Shown in pieces: positions 44,601 through 51,632 of a DNA stretch of 64,000 nt. Each line of letters opens with the position of its first letter. Position 1 is the stretch's first letter. Both the position numbers and the translations under genes were made by a program. The stretch comes from Pleomorphomonas carboxyditropha. Lineage in GTDB: Bacteria > Pseudomonadota > Alphaproteobacteria > Rhizobiales > Pleomorphomonadaceae. The stretch covers positions 62,001 through 126,000 of the forward strand of contig NZ_NQVN01000001.1 in assembly GCF_002770725.1 (NCBI RefSeq), written 5' to 3'. Below the pieces are notes generated by a model. It was not told the DNA's origin. It did no database searches and was given only the letters and a program-made list of their open reading frames with translations.

Positions 44601-45303
44601 GGCCGACGCCGGCAAGGAGCTTAGCGAGGACCGCATCCGCCAGGCCTTCACCGATAATGTCGACATGGGCGATCTCGCCTTCGACCGGCTCGACGCCGCC
44701 TTCACGCTGGCCGGCGGCACGTTCCGGGCGCCGAACATCGTCGTCTCGGGCAAGGACGGCGCCACCACCGGCTCGGCGACGGTGGACATCGCCCGCGCCA
44801 CCGTCGACAGCGAATGGCGGCTTTCGCTCGATGCCGGCGACGCGGCGGCCGCCGGCGGCGTGCCGCAGGTGTCGGTGCTGTTCAAGGGGCCGGTCGCCAA
44901 TCCGTCGCGCCGCATCGACGTCACCGCCTTCGCCTCATACCTCGGCATCCGCGCGCTCGAGAAGGAGACGCAGCGCGTGCTGACCATGCAGGCCGACATC
45001 CTCGAGCGCGAACTGCTGTCGCGCCAGGTGCTGCGCGACCGCGAGGCGCTCGACCGCCGCAACCGCCTGATGCTGGAGGCGCGCGAACGGGCCGCCGCGG
45101 CGGCGCTCGCCGAGAAGGCCAAGGCGGCGGCGCTCCTGGCCGCCCAGAAGGCGCGGGCGGAAAAGACCGCCGATCCGCTCGACGCCATCGGAAAAATCCT
45201 CGAAGACGGCGCGGCGCCCGCCCGGCCCGGCGCCAAACTGAAGGAGTTGCCGAGCTCCGACGTCGGCCTGCCGCCCGGCGGCGTGACGGAGACCGCGCCA
45301 TGA
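41629..45303 (+). CDS. AsmA-family protein, probable CTG start
   Basis: A very large envelope protein of the AsmA family, thought to help lipid movement or outer-membrane assembly. An N-terminal membrane helix (FGIGFTVILALLVALVGPLF) leads to the family segment VDWTAYRAAFETEAAHVLGH. A long repetitive beta-rich periplasmic part follows, and a C-terminal coiled and Ala/Lys-rich tail. The first normal start codon (GTG at 41680) falls inside the membrane helix. The frame is blocked by TAA at 41611, and between them only CTG at 41629, eight bases after GGGAG, fits. From there it is 1224 residues. Alternatively the upstream start has been lost or misread. The four-base overlap with the GNAT gene indicates an operon. 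Confidence 0.85.
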   Translation: MNSLYFGIGFTVILALLVALVGPLFVDWTAYRAAFETEAAHVLGHKVSVRGTADASLLPYPSLSFSDVVIGDDPNAPLMTVGRFNMEIELFPLLSGEIHVTEMQVVQPELNVRIDDDGAFEWMAAEGGIGINPSRVMLSGVDIEDGRLVVSDARHSRPVVVDGIEARLDAPALAGPYKVEGTARAGGDTFTIKAATGAASGNGAFALKANVRSAVHPVVANFDGQLKIANHRPTWAGKATLDRLIAKEDQATLPWSLAADLDVSNRAVLAKALEFRYGAEERPFTISGAATLDLAAVPSFEAVLSARQIDLDRTLGEGPDKPVSFDGALAAFGATIAGLPVPSVPGRIGFDIPGVVVGGNIVSDLRADLVTAASGWTIDTLEATLPGKSSLTARGALATAPTVGFNGDVTLASDQPATLIAWWAPDRPKLGLDPFRLSAKVTASADGLALQDVDARLDEGRVSGSLDFSPGVAGRKPRLTLSLDADQLRLSDVQTVAGLATGQGAGADVVVKAAIGSLIAGDARAEGFDVSASLVDSTLDVDRLFVRSLSGARVTAAGTIRDVTTTPDGSIQMRVSAEKLDGIADLARALVPDTPAAAFLRDAAPHLGPASLEGTVQARASGEGTDIRVDLNGSAASTNIRGELAFKGRIDAWDAADISTDVSLTGPDGAELMRQFGLAVPEVGRPGAGSLTLSAMGKSKDGLAVVLRGAMGPTEVTLNGSATLTRGAAPSAELDLDLKSPDVGSLLVLTGNIVQGVIGSTPADVAAHLSIGNRKVLVNRIEGKLDEVPTAGDIAIDFAPNVPKVTGSLSFDEGSLAGLGEAILGPAVFDFPIVQSRNPWPEAPFGAALIDGFDTDLALKFDRLDIEGGPPAKGVSLSLASNASGTGLDGISATLAGGKLSGDLMIKRDLDGTAGVSGTLRLDGAAAEEFAWRRDDRPMVTGAFSIDTQINATGRTLAGWMSSLTGGGSFSVQKGRLAHMTTRAFDQVIRLADAGKELSEDRIRQAFTDNVDMGDLAFDRLDAAFTLAGGTFRAPNIVVSGKDGATTGSATVDIARATVDSEWRLSLDAGDAAAAGGVPQVSVLFKGPVANPSRRIDVTAFASYLGIRALEKETQRVLTMQADILERELLSRQVLRDREALDRRNRLMLEARERAAAAALAEKAKAAALLAAQKARAEKTADPLDAIGKILEDGAAPARPGAKLKELPSSDVGLPPGGVTETAP

Positions 45304-45824
45304 GCCCGCCGTCCGACCGTCCCGGCCGCCATCGCCGCCCGAAGCCGACCACCCGCGCCGCCACGCCCGGCGACGTCGAGGTCATCGTCGGCTTCGTGCG
45401 TTCGCTCGCCGCCTACGAGAACCTGTCCGAGAAGATGGTGGCGACGCCGGAGGACTACGCGGCCGCCTTCTTCTCGGACAATCCGCGCGTCTTCTGCGAG
45501 CTCGGCTTCATCGGCGACAAGCCGGCCGGCATCGCCGTCTGGTTCTATTCCTTCTCGACCTTCCTCGGCCGGCACGGGCTCTATCTCGAGGATATCTTCG
45601 TCGATCCGACGGCACGCGGCCAGGGCGTCGGCAAGGCATTGCTGGCCCGGCTCGCCCGGCGCTGCGTCGACGAGGGGCTCGGCCGCTTCGAATGGACGGT
45701 GCTCGACTGGAACAAGTCGGCCATCGGCTTCTACGCGGCGATGGGCGCGCCGCTCAACGACAGTTGGCTGCCGGTGCGCATGACGCGCGAGGCGATCGAG
45801 AAGCTGGCGAAGGAGTGCCCATGA
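45300..45824 (+). CDS. GNAT acetyltransferase, diamine acetyltransferase-like
   Basis: A 174-residue N-acetyltransferase. Acetyl-CoA is bound by GLYLEDIFVDPTARGQGVGK (motif RGQGVGK), and the last part WTVLDWNKSAIGFYAAMGAP matches the spermidine/spermine or diamine acetyltransferase branch well. An N-terminal basic, proline-rich lead of about 20 residues comes first. The ATG overlaps the AsmA stop by four bases, and the gene overlaps folA by four bases, so it sits in a tightly coupled set. The true acceptor (polyamine, amino acid or protein) is not certain. Confidence 0.88.
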   Translation: MSPPSDRPGRHRRPKPTTRAATPGDVEVIVGFVRSLAAYENLSEKMVATPEDYAAAFFSDNPRVFCELGFIGDKPAGIAVWFYSFSTFLGRHGLYLEDIFVDPTARGQGVGKALLARLARRCVDEGLGRFEWTVLDWNKSAIGFYAAMGAPLNDSWLPVRMTREAIEKLAKECP

Positions 45825-46336
45825 GCCGACCGCTTCTCGACATCGTCGTCGCCATGGCGGAGAACGGCATCATCGGCCGCGACGGCGACATGCCCTGGCG
45901 CCTGCCGACCGATCTCAGGCATTTCAAGGCGCTGACGCTCGGCAAGCCGATGGTGATGGGGCGCAGGACCTTCGAGGCGATCGGCCGGCCGCTGCCGGGG
46001 CGGGAGACCATCGTCGTGTCGCGCGATCCGGCGTTCGCGCCCGACGGCGTCAGCGTGCTCTCCGACCTCGACGCGGCGCTGGAGACGGCAGGGGCGAGCG
46101 CCGAGGCGAAGGGCGTTGCGTCCTTCGTGGTGGCCGGCGGCGGCGTGCTCTACGCGGCCACCATCGGTCGCGCCGACCGGCTCTACGTCACCCGCGTCGC
46201 CGCCTCGCCGGAGGGCGACACCCGCTTTCCGCCGATCGATCCGGCGGTCTGGGTGCTGGACGCCGCCGAGCCGATGGCGCGCGGCGAGCGCGACAGCGCC
46301 GACGCCACGTTCGAGACCTGGCTGCGGCGCCGCTGA
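45821..46336 (+). CDS. folA: Dihydrofolate reductase
   Basis: A 171-residue type I dihydrofolate reductase that makes tetrahydrofolate with NADPH. It contains VVAMAENGIIGRDGDMPWRL (the WRLPTDL active-site region with the folate-binding acid), GKPMVMGRRTFEAIGRPLPG (NADPH contact) and FVVAGGGVLYAATIGRADRL. The ATG overlaps the stop of the GNAT gene (ATGA). In many relatives folA directly follows thyA, but here thyA is 13 kb away at 59243. hflK follows after about 206 bases, with its own ribosome site and probably its own promoter. Confidence 0.96.
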   Translation: MSRPLLDIVVAMAENGIIGRDGDMPWRLPTDLRHFKALTLGKPMVMGRRTFEAIGRPLPGRETIVVSRDPAFAPDGVSVLSDLDAALETAGASAEAKGVASFVVAGGGVLYAATIGRADRLYVTRVAASPEGDTRFPPIDPAVWVLDAAEPMARGERDSADATFETWLRRR

Positions 46337-46542
46337 TCCGCGCCAAAAGAATCGGTCACGGATGGTTGATCGGCGGGCCCTCGCACCCCAAATGGCGTTT
46401 GATCTGTATGCGCATTGATGACAGGGGTCTCGCCTCCTATGATCGCCGCACCAGACGAAGCCGGAGCGGTTTCCGGTTGGGCGGCATCGCCCGACCGATG
46501 TGAAAACGCTCCAGATTTTCATATTCGGAGGAAGGTATCCAT

Positions 46543-47661
46543 ATGCCCTGGAGCAATCAGAGTGGTGGCGGCGGCTGGAAAGGCGGCGGCAATGGACCGT
46601 GGGGGCAGCCGCCCCGGGGACCGCAGGGCGGCGGCGGTAACGAGCCCCCCGATCTCGAGGAGTTGCTCCGGCGCGGACAGGACAAGATCCGGCGTCTGCT
46701 TCCCGGCGGCGGCCGGCCCGGACCGGGCGAGCCCACCGGCCTGATGACGGCGCTGCCGTTGATCGCCATCGCCGCCGTCGGCTTCTGGCTCTACCAGAGC
46801 ATCTACGTCGTCCAGCCGGACGAGGTGGGCGTCGAGCTGTTCTTCGGCAAGGTCAAGCCGGAGCTCAACGAGCCGGGCATCCATTTCGCCTTCTGGCCGA
46901 TCGAGCAGGTCGAGACGCCGGCTCTCCTCAAGGAAAACCAGGAAGTGCTCGGCGGCGGGGCGACGGCCGGCACCGACTCGATCATGCTGTCGGGCGACCA
47001 GAACCTCGTCAGCGTCGAGTTCTCGGTGCTCTGGCGCATTTCCGACCCGGTCAAGTATCTGTTCCGCGTCGGCGACCAGCCGGACATCGTCCGCAAGGTG
47101 TCGGAATCGGTGATGCGCGAAGTGGTCGGCCGCACCCGCGCCGACGAGTTCCGCACCACCGGCCGCGAGGCGGCCCAGACGGCGGTGCGCGAGCGCATCC
47201 AGCAGACGCTCGACGCCTATGACGCCGGCGTGTCGATCACCGCCGTCAACGTCACCCGCGCCGACCCGCCGCTCGAGGTGCAGGACGCCTTCGGCGAGGT
47301 GCAGCGCGCCCAGCAGGACCAGGACAAGTTCAAGCAGGACGCCCAGGCCTACGCCAACAAGCGGCTCGGCGAGGCGCGCGGCGAGGCATCGCAGATCCGC
47401 GAGGCGGCGCTCGGCTACCGCGACCAGGTGATCGCCGAGGCGACCGGTGGCGCGCAGCGCTTCACCTCGGTCTACCAGCAATACGTCAAGGCGCCCGACA
47501 TCACGCGCGAGCGCCTCTATCTCGAGACCATGGAGAGCGTGTTCTCCAGGACCAACAAGGTGATCCTCGACAGCGGTTCCACCCAGGGCGTGCTGCCCTA
47601 CCTGCCGCTGCCCGAAATCGGGCGTCCGACGACCCCCTCCAGCACGGGAGCCGCCCAGTGA
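46543..47661 (+). CDS. hflK: FtsH protease regulator subunit HflK
   Basis: A 372-residue membrane protein of the SPFH/band 7 family. With HflC it forms a large complex that surrounds and restrains the FtsH protease. The cytoplasmic lead (1-60) is rich in Gly, Pro and Trp, as usual for HflK. One membrane helix lies at about 66-85 (LMTALPLIAIAAVGFWLYQS), followed by the band 7 domain (VVQPDEVGVELFFGKVKPEL) and a helical part with the HflK pattern RADPPLEVQDAFGEVQRAQQ. The start has GGAGGAAGG ahead. It overlaps the start of hflC. Confidence 0.96.
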   Translation: MPWSNQSGGGGWKGGGNGPWGQPPRGPQGGGGNEPPDLEELLRRGQDKIRRLLPGGGRPGPGEPTGLMTALPLIAIAAVGFWLYQSIYVVQPDEVGVELFFGKVKPELNEPGIHFAFWPIEQVETPALLKENQEVLGGGATAGTDSIMLSGDQNLVSVEFSVLWRISDPVKYLFRVGDQPDIVRKVSESVMREVVGRTRADEFRTTGREAAQTAVRERIQQTLDAYDAGVSITAVNVTRADPPLEVQDAFGEVQRAQQDQDKFKQDAQAYANKRLGEARGEASQIREAALGYRDQVIAEATGGAQRFTSVYQQYVKAPDITRERLYLETMESVFSRTNKVILDSGSTQGVLPYLPLPEIGRPTTPSSTGAAQ

Positions 47662-48575
47662 TGCGCACGATCGCCTTGCCCTTCGTCCTGATCGCCATCG
47701 CGGTCATCGCGCTGATCGTCTATTCGTCGACGTTCATCGTCACCGAACGCGATCAGGCCATCCAGTTGCGCTTCGGCGAGATCCAGAGGGTGATCACCGA
47801 GCCCGGCATCTATTTCAAGCTGCCGACCAACGCCGTCGACAGCGTGCAGATCATCGACAGGCGCCTCAACACCATCGAGATCGACAACAACGTCGTGCAG
47901 GTGCGCGACAGCCGCCAGTATGTGGTGGACGCCTTCGCGGCCTACCGCATCGTCAACGGCAGGGCGTTCCGCGAAAGCGTCACCGGCAACATGGCGGTGG
48001 CCGAGACGCGCATCCGGACCCGCCTCGATTCGGCGTTGCGCCGCGTCTACGGCACGCGTTCGTTCGGCGACGCGCTCTCCGAGGAGCGCGGGGCGATGAT
48101 GCGCGAAGTGGCGGAGTTCGTCCGTCCGGAGGCGGCCAACCTCGGCATCGACATCGTCGAGCTCAGGATCCGCCGCACCGAGCTGCCGAACAACGTTCTC
48201 GAGCAGACCTACGACCGCATGCGGTCCGAGCGTCTCGCCGAGGCGGCCGAGCTGCGCGCCGAAGGCACGCAGGAGGCGGCCCGCATCCGCGCCGAGGCCG
48301 ACCGTCAGGCGACGGTGCTTCTGGCCGAAGCGCGGCGCGACGCCGACATCCTGCACGGCGAGGGCGATGCCGAACGCAACCGCATCTTCGCGGAAGCCTA
48401 CGGCGCCGACCGGAGCTTCTTCGAGTTCTACCGCTCGATGCAGGCCTACGCGTCGTCGCTGGCCAGCGGCACCACCATGCTGCTGAAGCCGGACTCGGAG
48501 TTCTTCCGCTATTTCCGCGGACCGACCGGGTCGCTGCCCGAGGTGTCGACGCCGGCCGCCGCGGTCCAGCCGTGA
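47661..48575 (+). CDS. hflC: FtsH protease regulator subunit HflC
   Basis: A 304-residue partner of HflK. A membrane helix near the N-terminus (IALPFVLIAIAVIALIVYSS) is followed by the band 7 domain (FIVTERDQAIQLRFGEIQRV). A long charged helix (LRAEGTQEAARIRAEADRQA) and the HflC pattern FFEFYRSMQAYASSLASGTT end the protein. I start at the ATG at 47661, which shares one base with the hflK stop; a GTG one codon earlier is also possible. It continues to a DUF2065 gene seven bases later. Confidence 0.96.
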   Translation: MRTIALPFVLIAIAVIALIVYSSTFIVTERDQAIQLRFGEIQRVITEPGIYFKLPTNAVDSVQIIDRRLNTIEIDNNVVQVRDSRQYVVDAFAAYRIVNGRAFRESVTGNMAVAETRIRTRLDSALRRVYGTRSFGDALSEERGAMMREVAEFVRPEAANLGIDIVELRIRRTELPNNVLEQTYDRMRSERLAEAAELRAEGTQEAARIRAEADRQATVLLAEARRDADILHGEGDAERNRIFAEAYGADRSFFEFYRSMQAYASSLASGTTMLLKPDSEFFRYFRGPTGSLPEVSTPAAAVQP

Positions 48576-48582
48576 GGTCGCC

Positions 48583-48771
48583 TTGAACGACTTCCTGGTC
48601 GCCGTCGGCCTGATGGCCGTCCTCGAGGGGCTGCTCTACGCGGCAGCCCCTTCACTGATGCGCAAGGGCATCCGCCAGATGCTGGAAGCCTCCGACGTCT
48701 GGCTCAGGACCGGCGGCATCGCCGCCATGGCGGTGGGCGTCGCCGTCATCTGGGCGGTGCGCGGCGGGTGA
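48583..48771 (+). CDS. DUF2065 small membrane protein
   Basis: A 62-residue protein with two hydrophobic helices (about residues 4-23 and 44-60) separated by a basic loop (MRKGIRQMLEASDVWLRTGG). It matches the DUF2065/YjeT family, which is often found next to hflC, as here. The role is unknown. A TTG start is used, with a GAGG site seven bases before it. It lies seven bases after hflC and so belongs to the same operon. Confidence 0.88.
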   Translation: MNDFLVAVGLMAVLEGLLYAAAPSLMRKGIRQMLEASDVWLRTGGIAAMAVGVAVIWAVRGG

Positions 48772-48964
48772 TCTTGCCGAACGGGCGGGGTTTGTCTCCA
48801 TCCGTGAAACGGATTATGACTCCGCCGAATGCGTGGGCAGGCCGCTTGGCCGCGCCTTCCGGAGCAAGGACCTATCGGCCTTTGCTCCGGCTTTTGGTTT
48901 AGCGTCCGCGTTGCCCGAGACGTCCGTCGTTCTCGGGTCGGCGCTCCAGGGGAGGAAGACCTCT

Positions 48965-50521
48965 ATGGTCTCATGGATCAGGACAGTGCCGGGCGCCGGA
49001 TGGCGACGCGGACCGGGCCTTGCGGCACTGACGCTCGCGGCGGCGCTTGCCCTTACGGGCGCCGGGCCGGCCGCCGCCGAGCAGGGACCGGATTCGGTCG
49101 CCGATCTCGCCGAGAAGCTGATCGGCGCGGTGGTCAATATCTCGACCACCCAGACGGTGGCCGAGACGCGGCAGGTGCCGCTGCCGCAGGTGCCGGAAGG
49201 CTCGCCCTTCCAGGACTTCTTCGACGAATTCTTCGACAAGAACGGCAAGGACGGCGGCAACGGCGGCAACGGCGACGGCGCCGACAACGGCGATAACGGC
49301 GGCGACGAGGGCGGCGGCGACGAGGGCAGCGATCCGCGCAAGGTGCAGTCGCTCGGCTCCGGCTTCGTCATCGATCCCTCCGGCATCATCATCACCAACA
49401 ACCACGTGATCGAGGATGCCGACGAGATCGTCGCCAACTTCTCCGACGGCACCAAGCTGAAGGCCGAACTGGTCGGCCACGACGCCAAGACCGACCTCGC
49501 GGTGCTGCGCGTCAAGCCGGACAAGCCGCTCACCGCCGTCAAGTTCGGCGACAGCGAGCACATGCGCGTCGGCGACTGGGTGATGGCGATCGGCAACCCG
49601 TTCGGCCTCGGCGGCACGGTGACCACCGGCATCATCTCGGCGCGCAACCGCGACATCAATTCCGGCCCCTACGACAACTACATCCAGACCGACGCGGCCA
49701 TCAACCGCGGCAACTCCGGCGGTCCGCTGTTCAACGAGGTGGGCGAGGTGATCGGCATCAACACCGCCATCATCTCGCCGTCGGGCGGCTCGATCGGCAT
49801 CGGCTTCGCCATTCCCTCGGAGATCGCCGTCGGCGTCGTCGACCAGTTGCGCGAGTTCGGCGAGACCCATCGCGGCTGGCTCGGCGTCAACATCCAGGAG
49901 GTGACCGACGATCTGGCGGAAAGCCTCGGCATCGCCAGCCCGCAGGGCGCCCTGGTGGCCGGCGTCACCGAGGGCGGGCCGGCGGCGGTGGCCAAGGTGG
50001 AGCCGGGCGACGTCATCGTCGCCTTCGACGGGCACGCCATCAAGACCATGCGCGAGCTGCCGCGCCTCGTCGCCAACACGGCGGTGGGCAAGGAAGTGTC
50101 GATCACGCTGATCCGCAAGGGCAAGGAGCTGACGCTTCCCGTCAAGCTCGGCCGCCTCGACGAGGGCGAGAAGGTCGCCGCGGCGAAGGGCGACGAGCCC
50201 AAGGCCGAGCCGCCGAAGGATCAGACGAAGATCCTCGGCCTGACGCTCGGCGCGCTCGACGACGGCGCCCGCGAAAAGTACCACTTCAACGCCGAGGTGA
50301 AGGGCGTCCTGGTCAGCGCCGTCGATCCGGCCAGCGCGGCGGCCGAAAAGGGCATCGCGGCCGGCGACCTGATCGTCGAGGTGGCGCAGGAGGAGGTGCT
50401 GTCGCCCGAGGACGTCGCCAAGACCGTCGACAAGCAGAAGGGCATGGGCCGCAAGTCGGTGCTGCTTCTGGTCTCCAACGCCGGCGGCGACCTGCGCTTC
50501 ATCGCGGTGAAGATCGACTGA
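48965..50521 (+). CDS. degP: Periplasmic Do-like serine protease (DegP/HtrA)
   Basis: A 518-residue HtrA-family protease and chaperone that clears damaged envelope proteins. A signal peptide of about 38 residues ends PAAA-EQ. The catalytic triad is H147 (TNNHVI), D177 (KTDLAVL) and S251 (RGNSGGPL). Two PDZ domains follow (about 300-395 and 420-510). Residues 93-123 form an unusual low-complexity insert of Gly, Asn and Asp (GGNGGNGDGADNGDNGGDEG) in the regulatory loop before the protease core. The ATG at 48965 starts the signal peptide. It follows the hflKC-DUF2065 operon after about 190 bases. Confidence 0.95.
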   Translation: MVSWIRTVPGAGWRRGPGLAALTLAAALALTGAGPAAAEQGPDSVADLAEKLIGAVVNISTTQTVAETRQVPLPQVPEGSPFQDFFDEFFDKNGKDGGNGGNGDGADNGDNGGDEGGGDEGSDPRKVQSLGSGFVIDPSGIIITNNHVIEDADEIVANFSDGTKLKAELVGHDAKTDLAVLRVKPDKPLTAVKFGDSEHMRVGDWVMAIGNPFGLGGTVTTGIISARNRDINSGPYDNYIQTDAAINRGNSGGPLFNEVGEVIGINTAIISPSGGSIGIGFAIPSEIAVGVVDQLREFGETHRGWLGVNIQEVTDDLAESLGIASPQGALVAGVTEGGPAAVAKVEPGDVIVAFDGHAIKTMRELPRLVANTAVGKEVSITLIRKGKELTLPVKLGRLDEGEKVAAAKGDEPKAEPPKDQTKILGLTLGALDDGAREKYHFNAEVKGVLVSAVDPASAAAEKGIAAGDLIVEVAQEEVLSPEDVAKTVDKQKGMGRKSVLLLVSNAGGDLRFIAVKID

Positions 50522-50546
50522 CGGACGCGCCGTTTCGAAAAGACGT

Positions 50547-50580
50547 GCGGCCGGTTCCGGATGGGACCGGCCGCTTTCGT
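50547..50580 (+). terminator. Hairpin terminator after the Do-like protease
   Basis: GCGGCCGGT (50547-50555) pairs with ACCGGCCGC (50566-50574). The stem continues inward imperfectly with TCC/GG and is followed by TTTCGTT. It lies 26 bases after the stop codon. Confidence 0.75.
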
Positions 50581-50647
50581 TGGGAAAGGGCGATCGCGCC
50601 ACAAGGCGGGCAAGGCCGGCCGGTTACGGGCGTTTGGCCGTCGTCCG

Positions 50648-51265
50648 CTAGTCCCGGGCGGCCTGGGCGCCGGCGGCGGCGCTGAAGGAGGCGATCACCG
50701 CTTCGGCGATCGTCACGAAATTGGCCGAGGCGCCGTCCGGGCCGACGGTGCGGCGGTTGACCCGCGCCCCTTCCAAGAGCAGGCCGAGTGCGTCGGCCAG
50801 CCGTTCCGCCTCGACGATGCCGGCGGCGCGGCAGAGCGCCGCCAGCCGGTTGCGCTGCTCGTGCTTGAAGGCCTCCACCACCAGCCGCGCCGGGTGGTCG
50901 GGCTCCGGCAGCTCGAAGGCGGCGGTGAGGAGATCGCAGCCGCCGCCTTCCATGCTGGCGTAGGAGGCGACGGCGCGCACCCATTCGTGCAGTTGCGCCA
51001 TGCCGTCGCCGGGATGGGCGGCCTCAAGATCCCGCCAGAAGGGTTCGACGCCGCTCGCGGTGTCGCGCAGGCATTCGGCGATCAGCTCGTCCTTGGAGCC
51101 GAAATGGCGGTAGAGCGTCATCTTGTTGGTGCCGGCCTCTTCGGCGATGGCGTCGACGCCGACGCCGCGAATGCCGTGCTTGCGGAACAGGAGCTGCGCC
51201 GTGTCGATGATCCGGTCGCGCGGCCGTTTCACGCACTCGCTCACCAATTCGTCATTTCCCATCAT
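50648..51265 (-). CDS. TetR-family repressor of the adjoining RND pump
   Basis: A 205-residue TetR/AcrR regulator. The helix-turn-helix lies at about 16-60 (RDRIIDTAQLLFRKHGIRGV, then DAIAEEAGTNKMTLYRHFGS). The C-terminal ligand domain is of the type with EGGGCDLLTAAFELPEPDHP. It is divergent from an efflux operon, and two palindromes between them are the likely operators. Drug or toxic metabolite binding should release it. An ATG four bases from the first M is in frame, so the exact start is uncertain by one codon. Confidence 0.92.
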   Translation of the reverse strand: MMGNDELVSECVKRPRDRIIDTAQLLFRKHGIRGVGVDAIAEEAGTNKMTLYRHFGSKDELIAECLRDTASGVEPFWRDLEAAHPGDGMAQLHEWVRAVASYASMEGGGCDLLTAAFELPEPDHPARLVVEAFKHEQRNRLAALCRAAGIVEAERLADALGLLLEGARVNRRTVGPDGASANFVTIAEAVIASFSAAAGAQAARD

Positions 51266-51286
51266 GCCAAGGCGCCTTGACGCCCA

Positions 51287-51329
51287 TGTTACCGACCTGT
51301 AACGTTTGACCCGTTACTGACAGGTAACA
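51287..51329. promoter_or_regulatory. Two operators between the TetR gene and the RND operon
   Basis: GTTAC-CGACCT-GTAAC (51288-51303) and GTTAC-TGACAG-GTAAC (51313-51328) are two 16-base palindromes with identical arms, their centres 25 bases apart. With one more base each side the second, read in reverse, closely matches the first (TGTTACC...GTAACG). They fit binding by two TetR dimers. Confidence 0.75.
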
Positions 51330-51416
51330 CCCCACCCCAATGACGTCAAGGCCAGCTCCCCCGGGTGCGGCATCGACCTTATGCGCCTTTCGTATCAGGG
51401 CTGAAGGAGACTTGGC

Positions 51417-51632
51417 ATGAAGAAAGAACTCACGCTCGACGAGCTGCTTGCCGACCCGCTCGTGCTGACCGTCATGCGCGCCGACCGGGTGCACCCCGGC
51501 CACGTCGGGCGGGAGCTCAGGGCGGTCGGCCGCCGGCTGAACAACGGCCCAGGTTTCAAAAACGGCGCAGCCAGCCAGGCGGTTCCCGCCTGGCTGGCGG
51601 CCGGCCGGCAGGGCGAGGCTTGCGCATGGTAA
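51417..51632 (+). CDS. Small leader protein of the RND operon, unknown function
   Basis: A 71-residue protein. An excellent ribosome site (AAGGAGA) stands eight bases before the ATG, better than that of the pump gene. The first half reads KKELTLDELLADPLVLTVMR and ADRVHPGHVGRELRAVGRRL, a helical, charged segment. I have seen DELLADPL-type short proteins in alphaproteobacteria from memory only. The second half is Gly/Ala-rich. Its stop overlaps the start of the pump gene by seven bases, which suggests translational coupling. It may be a conserved small protein or a leader that sets pump translation. No membrane segment is seen. Confidence 0.65.
   Translation: MKKELTLDELLADPLVLTVMRADRVHPGHVGRELRAVGRRLNNGPGFKNGAASQAVPAWLAAGRQGEACAW

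Noticed and set aside
41526..44624. A 1032-codon open frame on the plus strand
   Set aside because: It is a shifted frame of the AsmA gene, almost wholly Arg, Gly, Ala and Pro. The AsmA frame has membrane helix and domain likeness.
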